From Alcaligenaceae bacterium (lineage in GTDB: Bacteria; Pseudomonadota; Gammaproteobacteria; Burkholderiales; Burkholderiaceae_B), in assembly GCA_013416455.1 (NCBI GenBank), contig JACCES010000003.1, positions 124,001 to 188,000 on the forward strand: a stretch of 64,000 bases of DNA, written 5' to 3'. Positions 56,501-62,473 of this stretch are shown piece after piece. The first letter of the stretch is position 1. Each line of letters opens with the position of its first letter. A model generated the notes under the pieces. That model ran no database searches. It saw nothing but the letters and a program-made list of their open reading frames with translations, and was not told the origin of the DNA. Both the position numbers and the translations under genes were made by a program.

Positions 56501-56877
56501 CGAGCCGCCGCCTTGTCCCCGAACAGTGACAAGGTGTCGGGGGCCGGGCCGATGAAGGTCAGCCCGGCGTCGATGCAGCGCCGGGCGAATTCAGCGTTCT
56601 CGCTCAGGAAACCATAGCCGGGATGCACGGCATCGCAACCGCGGCCGTGCGCGATCTCCAATAAGCGATTCATATCGAGATAAGCCCGCACGCCGGCCCC
56701 GCCCAGCGCCACGGCCTCGTCGGCATGCCGGGGATGCAGCCCCCGGGCATCCTCATCGGCATATACCGCCACTGTCGGCACGCCAAGGCCGGCCGCGGCA
56801 CGGGCCACGCGAATGGCGACCTCTCCACGATTGGCGATCAGTATCTTCCTGAAAGTCTTGCTCATCGGGTCTCGCAT
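53581..56877 (-). CDS. Second single-chain biotin-dependent acyl-CoA carboxylase (BC-BCCP-CT)
   Basis: Another 1098-residue BC-BCCP-CT protein, divergent in sequence from the one at 47312. Biotin carboxylase shows KILIANRGEVAIRVARA, HPGYGFLSENAEFARR, KALAGGGGRGMRIA and FMEANPRLQVEHTVTEE. Biotin is attached at Lys533 in ESMKMEQ. The carboxyltransferase part has QDFTVYGGSAGHLGRQKM, LDGGGHRIQDGQNS, LVDIPGMSIGPQAER and RKGYGLGYVAMCGG. ATG 56877 is 3 nt after the tctC stop; a Met four codons later (56865, MSKTFRKILIANRG) is also plausible, and neither has a clear ribosome site, which suggests translational coupling. Substrate unknown. Confidence 0.93.
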   Translation of the reverse strand: MRDPMSKTFRKILIANRGEVAIRVARAAAGLGVPTVAVYADEDARGLHPRHADEAVALGGAGVRAYLDMNRLLEIAHGRGCDAVHPGYGFLSENAEFARRCIDAGLTFIGPAPDTLSLFGDKAAARALAQREGVALARGSNTAVSLERAQAFMAALQPGTPVVIKALAGGGGRGMRIARTEQELAPAYEAACSEARLAFGLDAVYVEEYLEGARHIEIQVAGDRDGEIVHFGERECSLQWRSQKLVEFAPSPWLAMEARERIIRDALALARAAGVHTLSTFEFLLDASGRHVFMEANPRLQVEHTVTEEIMGVDLVQAQIQLAAGGTLASLGLSQSDIPAARGLAVQLRINQQEIRADGSVVPGSGLLTAFDLPSGPGIRIETHGFPGAVLPGSFDALLAKLVVHINGNDVRNLLARAYRALCETRIEGVASNVAFLRNLLAHPEVILGRFDTGFVLRHVASLADGEISHRLLAPERASAPLADMQPPEGDDEDHGDGIPLRSEVGGRLVALRVENGGAVVTGQIVAIVESMKMEQSVMAPCSGVVLACLAREGDVLQPGAALLRLAPAEIGAEQDESPRQAGALDAGLESSLADLQGRKAALLDGQRPDQVARQRERAQMTARERIERLCDPGTFQEIGGLIQAQHLPRPALADGLVVGSGRIDGRYVMVLAQDFTVYGGSAGHLGRQKMLRAMQRCRTDGLPLVMLLDGGGHRIQDGQNSRLYAPSSPLFQDFATLSGWVPMVAAVFGAGFAANTNFCGMADLVVMVRGQAEMGLAGPALVKAGTGQDVSAQALGGAQEQVDRNGLADLGVEDESQALGAIRSFLSYLPANARQPLPIAQDYREPDAEALLGMVPLNTRRAYDVRAVVAGLADIGSVFEIKPTYAGNLVTSLARIGGRPVGFIANQPLVKGGMLDSLAAEKGAHFIALCDAYGLPLVYLVDIPGMSIGPQAERTMLGRRSAKMLFELGHATVPRFSIVLRKGYGLGYVAMCGGRSFSADACLAWPGAEICAMSIEGSVDVAYRKEYERADDPGARRQALIDEIREQVSAVKAAEGFGVDDVIDPRETRQRLLDLLRQVPARRQSLMPPKFRAIVPI

Positions 56878-56880
56878 GTA

Positions 56881-57855
56881 TCAGTTCGGGTCCAGGCGGA
56901 TGTTGAGCGGCTTGACGATCTCTCCCCATTTGCTCATCTCTTGTGCGAAGAACCGCTTGATCTCGTCGGGTGTGCCCGGCTTGCCAAGAATCAGCCCAGT
57001 GGCGGCGAACTGAGCACGCAGAGCCTCGTCCGACAGTGCGGCATTGACCGCCTTGCTCAGAACGTTCAACGCCTCAGGCGGCGTCTGGCGTGGCGCGGAA
57101 ATCGCAAACCACGCGTCCATCTCGAAGTCCGGGAACCCGCTCTCTGCCATGGTCGGCACGTCGGGCAGCACGGACATGCGGGCATCGCTGGTCACCGCCA
57201 GGGCCACGAGCTTCCCCGCCTTGATATGCGGCACCGCATTGTTGGCCGAATCGAAATACAGCTGCACGTGCCCGCCCAGCAGGTTCGCCAGTGCCGGCGC
57301 GCTGCCGGCAAATGGCACATGGGTCATGTTCCCGCCACTTGCGGCGTTGAGTTTTTCGCCCAGCAGGTGTGTGGAATTGCCAATGCCTCCCGACGCAAAA
57401 TTGATGCTGCCCGGCTCCTTCCGCGCCCGATCGACCAGTTCCTTCACGCTTTTGACGCCAAGCTCCGGATTGACGACCAGCACGAAAGGAGCGCCACCGA
57501 GGTTGGCCAGGGGTGCGAAGTCCCGTTCCGGGTCGTACGGCATGCTGGTGAACACCAGCTTGTTGAGCACCGCGGTGCTCAGGCTCGTCATGGCGATGGT
57601 ATGCCCGTCGGGCTGCGCGCGCAGCAGCGCCCGCATGCCAATGAATGTGCTGGCTCCGGGACGGTTGTCCACGATCACGCTCTGCCCTAGCTCATTGTGC
57701 ATTTTCTCTGCGATCGTCCTGGCCAGGTTGTCCGGCGTGCTTCCCGCGGGATACGGAACGATGATGGTGATCATGGAGGTGGGAAACGCCGCCGCGGCCC
57801 CCGCCATGCACAGCCCGGCCACCAGGCCGGCCAAGCCTTTCTTGAACATATTCAT
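56881..57855 (-). CDS. Bug/TctC-family periplasmic substrate-binding protein
   Basis: A 324-residue tripartite tricarboxylate receptor embedded in the catabolic operon. A signal peptide (MNMFKKGLAGLVAGLCMAGAAAA) precedes FPTSMITIIVPYPAGSTPDNLAR. Family segments are VDNRPGASTFIGMRALLRAQPDGHT, MPYDPERDFAPLANLGG, SGGIGNSTHLLGEKL and SVLPDVPTMAESGFPDFEMDAW. ATG 57855 has an AAGGAG site 10 nt upstream. The 3-nt spacing to the carboxylase gene ties uptake to metabolism. The partner membrane proteins are not in the window. Confidence 0.93.
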   Translation of the reverse strand: MNMFKKGLAGLVAGLCMAGAAAAFPTSMITIIVPYPAGSTPDNLARTIAEKMHNELGQSVIVDNRPGASTFIGMRALLRAQPDGHTIAMTSLSTAVLNKLVFTSMPYDPERDFAPLANLGGAPFVLVVNPELGVKSVKELVDRARKEPGSINFASGGIGNSTHLLGEKLNAASGGNMTHVPFAGSAPALANLLGGHVQLYFDSANNAVPHIKAGKLVALAVTSDARMSVLPDVPTMAESGFPDFEMDAWFAISAPRQTPPEALNVLSKAVNAALSDEALRAQFAATGLILGKPGTPDEIKRFFAQEMSKWGEIVKPLNIRLDPN

Positions 57856-57898
57856 GCTGTTTGTCTCCTTGTCGTTGTAGTCCATATAGCTATTTAGA

Positions 57899-58879
57899 TC
57901 ATTGCTGGGAAACCGCCTGCGCGGGAACCATGGCGAGCGGCGGCCGGCCGGCCATGGCGAGCCGCGCATTTTCCACCGCCATCGCAATCATGGCGTGCCG
58001 GCTCTCGCGCGTCGCACTGCCCACATGCGGCTGGACGACGACGTTGTCCAGCGCAAGCAAGGCGTGGTCGGGCGGCAAGGGTTCTTGCCAGGCCACGTCG
58101 AGCCCGGCTCCCGCCAGCCTTCCCTCCGACAGCGCCGCAATCAGGGCCGGCTCATCGATCACCTCGCCACGCGATGTGTTGATCAGGTATGCTCCCGGCT
58201 TCATGCGTCGCAGTTCACGCGGGCCGATCATCATCTTGGTTTGCGGGGTCAGGGGAACATGGATGCTGAGAAAGTCGGCCTGCTGCAGCAGGGTGTCCAT
58301 GTCGACCCTGGCGGCAATCGCTCCCGCTTCTGCCGGCATCTCGCGCGCGTCGGCATAAAGGACGTCCATCCCGAAAGTGGCGGCACGCCTCGCCACCTGG
58401 ATTCCGATGCGGCCCATGCCGATGATACCGAGCGTCTTGCCCGCCAGTTCGGTCATCAGTGGCGCGGCCTGCCGCAACCACTGCCCGCTGCGCACGAACC
58501 GGTCATGCCGCACGATGCCCCTGGCCAGACAAAGGACCAGACCGAAAGCCAGATCCGCCACGGACTGATCCAGTACGCCGGGAGTGTGGCACACGGCCAC
58601 CCCGGCGCGCGCCGCCGCCGCCAGATCGATGTTGTCATATCCAACGGCGACGTTGGAGATGGCTGACAAGCCGGGAAACATGGCAAGCACCGCGGCATCC
58701 ACACGCAAGGTAATGGTGCAGATAATGACTCGTGCACGCCGCGCCAGCTCCGGCGGGCAGGACGCCAGCGCCTGCGGGTCGGCCGGCAGTTCGACGACCT
58801 CCCAGTCCTGCCGCAACAAAGCCAGCGCCCTGCGCCCGATGGGTGCGCAGACGATCAGACAAGGTTGTTCGTCCATCAT
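57899..58879 (-). CDS. D-isomer-specific 2-hydroxyacid dehydrogenase
   Basis: A 326-residue NAD(P)-dependent dehydrogenase of the D-2-hydroxyacid family. The Rossmann motif is GIIGMGRIGIQVARRAATFGMDV; the catalytic Arg, Glu and His lie in NTSRGEVIDEPAL, AGLDVAWQEPLP and VVQPHVGSATRESR. VAVGYDNIDLAAAARAGVAVCHTPGV is the usual substrate-binding part; it resembles glyoxylate/hydroxypyruvate reductases. Its ATG directly follows the stop of the AtuA-like gene with no gap. In this operon it could interconvert a 2-oxo and a 2-hydroxy acid, which is inference. Confidence 0.92.
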   Translation of the reverse strand: MMDEQPCLIVCAPIGRRALALLRQDWEVVELPADPQALASCPPELARRARVIICTITLRVDAAVLAMFPGLSAISNVAVGYDNIDLAAAARAGVAVCHTPGVLDQSVADLAFGLVLCLARGIVRHDRFVRSGQWLRQAAPLMTELAGKTLGIIGMGRIGIQVARRAATFGMDVLYADAREMPAEAGAIAARVDMDTLLQQADFLSIHVPLTPQTKMMIGPRELRRMKPGAYLINTSRGEVIDEPALIAALSEGRLAGAGLDVAWQEPLPPDHALLALDNVVVQPHVGSATRESRHAMIAMAVENARLAMAGRPPLAMVPAQAVSQQ

Positions 58880-60760
58880 TCAACCATGCGCCGGCGGGAT
58901 TGCAAGATCGGCGGACTGGGGGGCCGCCGCCACAGCCGCGGCGTAACGCTGCGCATGCGTCGTCACTTCCACCCCCATATCGATTTCGACATCGATATCC
59001 AACAACTGTTGAGCCATGGCCTTGGCCAGGGGATCCAGGCGCGGGGATGCCATCTGGCCCCCTCGCAGCGCGTCATGGAACAGCAGATTCAGGCCATGCA
59101 CGCCCGGCGCCTCGAATACTTCTATCGAAGCCTTGGCCGGATCATCAAACACATGCCGCATGAACGCTATGACCCGCTCCTCGCTCAATGCGCGGGATAT
59201 CCATGGGAGATACTCCGGACGCCTGGCGATCACGGCCAGCATGAACCGGTTGCCTTTGTCGCCGCTGCGGCACCAGGCAAGGTCTACCAGGCGCACAGTG
59301 CGCGTCGCGCCGGCGCCGGCCGCGGCCCCGCCCGCCGCCGGCGACCGCAATGCGCGGCCACGGTCGACTTCGCCGCCCCCCTGCCAATGCGATACCGTCC
59401 GGACTTCGCCATCCATTTCGATGCGTGCCGGAACTTCCGATTTATGCACAAGGAAGGAAAACACACGCATCATGGGGGCCACGGCCGGCCTGCCGCCGTG
59501 CCATCCGGTGCTCCCGGGCGCCATCGATGTCGTGGGCGACATCGAGTCCAGCGCGAGAATCTCCAGCGGTTCACGCAAGGCATGATCGGCCACGATCTTG
59601 GAAATGACCTCGCGGGTAGACAATGGCCTCGCGTTGTCTCCGTAGGAGGCTTCCATGCCGAGCAGTTCGATGTGCCGGGTACGGTAGGGTTCGAAGCCCT
59701 TGGCCATCGCCGCCCGCTCGCTGCGCCGGAGCACGGCCCGCGCCTGCCGCCATGCCTTTGCGCCCGCGTCGACCCCCACCACCGGCAAGGTCACGATGCA
59801 CCGATAGCCGTCCTGATACGTGGCGCACACCTTGTATGTATCCGTGGGCGCGCGGCCGATCACACCGCTGACCTCCACTCTGTCCTTGCCCAGCTGGCGG
59901 AGTTGTACACCGGTCAAATCGACATTGACGTCACCCACCAGATAGTTGGCCGGATCATCGACTTCGTACAGCAGTTGTTCGGACACCGTGCCTACACTGA
60001 CGATCCCGCCCGTCCCCGCGGGCTTGGTGACCACCATGGAGCCATCGGCCCCGCATTCGATGACCGGATAGCCGATGTCGGACCAATCCGCACCATCGAA
60101 CCAATCTGTAAAGGTACCCCCCGTGACTTGCGCGCCGCACTCGATCAGATGGCCGGCCAGGGTGCCCTGCGCCATGCGCAGGTAATCGTCCTCGCTCCAC
60201 CCGAATTCATGCATCAGAGGGCCCAGCGCCAATGCACTGTCCGAGACCCTTCCCGTAATCACGATGTCCGCGCCCATTTCCAGCGCCTGTGCGATCGGAA
60301 CGGCCCCCAGATAAGCATTGGCGCTCATGAGCTTCGCCGGCACCTGGGCGCCGGTGAACATCTCGGGCGCCCCGAGCTCGGACACACGGCCCAGGATATC
60401 GTCGCCGCTTACGACCGCCACCTTCAGCTTCAGGCCCAGCTCGCTGATCAGCGACCTGGCGGCAGCGGCACACGCCTGCGGATTCAGGCCCCCGGCGTCC
60501 GTGACGATACGTACCCCGCCCGCGGCGATGGCGGCCAGATTTTCCCGCAGCACGATATTGACGAACTCGGCCGCGTACCCGCCCTTGTCAGGGTTCTTGG
60601 CGCGCGCCCGCGCCAAGACCGAAAGTGTCACCTCCGCCAGATAATCGTAGATCAGGTAATTGATCCCCGGAACACCAAGCAGTTGCGCGGTGGCATACGG
60701 GGTATCCCCCAGGAACGCGCAGGCACCGCCTATCTTGACCACCTTTTTCAAATCACGCAT
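58880..60760 (-). CDS. AtuA family protein (acyclic terpene utilisation, DUF1446)
   Basis: A 626-residue protein of the AtuA family. The N-terminal domain (to about 450) has KIGGACAFLGDTPYATAQLL, DAGGLNPQACAAAARSLI, GADIVITGRVSDSALALGPL and GYPVIECGADGSMVVTKPAGTGG, typical of DUF1446. The C-terminal AtuA-like domain contains RLVDLAWCRSGDKGNRFM. AtuA is essential for citronellol/geraniol breakdown in Pseudomonas aeruginosa but its reaction is unsettled. Its start overlaps the preceding ligase gene by 13 bp, so the two are coupled. Presence beside carboxylases and ligases points to a branched or isoprenoid acid pathway. Confidence 0.9.
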   Translation of the reverse strand: MRDLKKVVKIGGACAFLGDTPYATAQLLGVPGINYLIYDYLAEVTLSVLARARAKNPDKGGYAAEFVNIVLRENLAAIAAGGVRIVTDAGGLNPQACAAAARSLISELGLKLKVAVVSGDDILGRVSELGAPEMFTGAQVPAKLMSANAYLGAVPIAQALEMGADIVITGRVSDSALALGPLMHEFGWSEDDYLRMAQGTLAGHLIECGAQVTGGTFTDWFDGADWSDIGYPVIECGADGSMVVTKPAGTGGIVSVGTVSEQLLYEVDDPANYLVGDVNVDLTGVQLRQLGKDRVEVSGVIGRAPTDTYKVCATYQDGYRCIVTLPVVGVDAGAKAWRQARAVLRRSERAAMAKGFEPYRTRHIELLGMEASYGDNARPLSTREVISKIVADHALREPLEILALDSMSPTTSMAPGSTGWHGGRPAVAPMMRVFSFLVHKSEVPARIEMDGEVRTVSHWQGGGEVDRGRALRSPAAGGAAAGAGATRTVRLVDLAWCRSGDKGNRFMLAVIARRPEYLPWISRALSEERVIAFMRHVFDDPAKASIEVFEAPGVHGLNLLFHDALRGGQMASPRLDPLAKAMAQQLLDIDVEIDMGVEVTTHAQRYAAAVAAAPQSADLAIPPAHG

Positions 60761-62391
60761 CGTCCATTCACCTTCTTCAAATTTTCTTTTTCCCGATCGA
60801 AACGCACGGATTTCAGTACGATGCCGTGCCGCTCCCTGTCCCAGGTGCCCTCGGCAAGCCCCTGTTCCCGTATCAAGTGTTTCTGCACTTTGGCGGAGGA
60901 TGTCCGGGGAAGGTCCTGGGCGATACGGAAATATCTGGGCACCATGAAGTGGGCGAGCCGGGGTACGAGAAACGACACCAGTTCCGGCAAGTCGAGCGTG
61001 CGCCCCTGCACGGGACAGACGACCGCCAGAATTTCGTCCTCGGCCAGTTCGCTTGGCACGGCAACCACCGCCACATCCAGAACATCCGGGTGAGCAAGGA
61101 TTTCCTTCTCCACCTCGAATGAGGAAACATTCTCGCCCCGCCGGCGCAATGCGTCTTTCTGGCGATCGACGAAATAAAAATAGCCCTCGTCATCCCGCCG
61201 GAAGGCATCGCCAGTGTGAAACCACCCGTTGCGCCAGGCGGCCGCCGTGGCCTGGGCATTATTGTGATACCCATGATTCATGGCAAAAGGCATATCGGTG
61301 CGCACGATCAGCTCGCCGACTTCGCCGGCGGGAACCTCGCAATCGTGCTCATCCACGATGCGGACCTCGACACCTTCGCGCGGCCTTCCGGAAGTGCCGC
61401 GCCGTGTCAGGCCCGGCCCCCCGAACAGGGGGGATGATGTTTCGGTCATGTTGTAGGCGGTGAAGACCTCGACCCCGAAACGCCTGGTCAATTCGGCATG
61501 CTGATCACTCAGCGGAACACACAGCACCCGCTGCAGCGGATGGTCGCGATCGCGCCCGGACGGCTCGGCCTTGAGCAGAAAAGAAGCCATGACGCCCAGC
61601 AGGGTCGTATAGGTGATGCCGAACTGGCGTATCTTGTCCCAGAATTCCTGGGTGCGGAACGCTTCCACCATGGCGATCGACCCGCCGCGCATCAATCCGC
61701 ACCAGACCGCGCCCGCGCCCGACATGTGGAACAGCGGCAAGGTCACCAGGAACCGGTCCTGCGGACGCGCGTCTCCACGCATCATGTAGTTTGCGTACAC
61801 ATGCAACGATGAGCACGCCACCCCCTTGGATGGCCCCGTCGTACCGGACGTGTAGATGATCGCCAGGGTGTCCCACGGCTGGATGTCCTCTTCCGCGGAA
61901 AGAGGCGGTGCCGGACGCCGCAACAGCTCGGACAGCGCCAGGCAAGGCAGGCAATCCACACTTGCGGATTCGTCTCCCAGGACCACGATCCGCTCCAGGG
62001 TCCCGGTGGAAACGGACTCCAGGCGCTCGATCAACGCGCCATGCGCCACGATGAGACGGGCGCCGGAATCCCGGATCACATGCTCGAGCAGGCCGCCCTT
62101 GTAGCCGACATTGATCGGCACATAGACCGCCCCGAGGTAGTTCAGGGCCAGCATCACCAGCATGGCCTGCCTGCCGTTGGGGAACCAGCAAACCACAGCG
62201 TTCCCCCGCGCTACGCCGAGCAGCTGCAGCCCGGCGGCATAGCGCCGCACCTCATCATGCAGGTCGCCGTACGTGAGCGCGCTCTCGTCGTCGAACAGGG
62301 CAAATACTTTATCCGGCATTTCCCGAGCCCGGCGCTCGATCAGTGCCCGAATGACACAGTCATTCCGGCCGGGCATGCGTTCATCCAACAC
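60748..62391 (-). CDS. AMP-forming acyl-CoA ligase, CaiC-like (second copy)
   Basis: A 547-residue paralogue of the ligase at 50650-52254, sharing its N-terminal layout (DCVIRALIERRAREMPDK) and core. Motifs are YTSGTTGPSKGV, AYNMTE, GWFHTGDAFRRDDEGYFYFVDR, RQKDALRRRGENVSSFEVE and the C-terminal Lys in TSSAKVQKHLIR. The start is a GTG at 62391 with AAGGAG 11 nt upstream; a TTG is the next codon. Its last 13 bp overlap the AtuA-like gene. Two similar but not identical ligases in one operon suggest two acid intermediates or a broad range of chain lengths. Confidence 0.92.
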   Translation of the reverse strand: MLDERMPGRNDCVIRALIERRAREMPDKVFALFDDESALTYGDLHDEVRRYAAGLQLLGVARGNAVVCWFPNGRQAMLVMLALNYLGAVYVPINVGYKGGLLEHVIRDSGARLIVAHGALIERLESVSTGTLERIVVLGDESASVDCLPCLALSELLRRPAPPLSAEEDIQPWDTLAIIYTSGTTGPSKGVACSSLHVYANYMMRGDARPQDRFLVTLPLFHMSGAGAVWCGLMRGGSIAMVEAFRTQEFWDKIRQFGITYTTLLGVMASFLLKAEPSGRDRDHPLQRVLCVPLSDQHAELTRRFGVEVFTAYNMTETSSPLFGGPGLTRRGTSGRPREGVEVRIVDEHDCEVPAGEVGELIVRTDMPFAMNHGYHNNAQATAAAWRNGWFHTGDAFRRDDEGYFYFVDRQKDALRRRGENVSSFEVEKEILAHPDVLDVAVVAVPSELAEDEILAVVCPVQGRTLDLPELVSFLVPRLAHFMVPRYFRIAQDLPRTSSAKVQKHLIREQGLAEGTWDRERHGIVLKSVRFDREKENLKKVNGRCVI

Positions 62392-62473
62392 TTTCTTTGT
62401 CTCCTTTTTCGCGCGGGGCAGACCGCGCCGCCTCTTTCATTCTTCCAAGCACGGCAATCCCGTGATGGCCGTA

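Noticed and set aside
58865-61093. Long plus-strand open frame opposite the AtuA-like gene
   Set aside because: No domain similarity and it crosses the boundary between two well-supported minus-strand genes.
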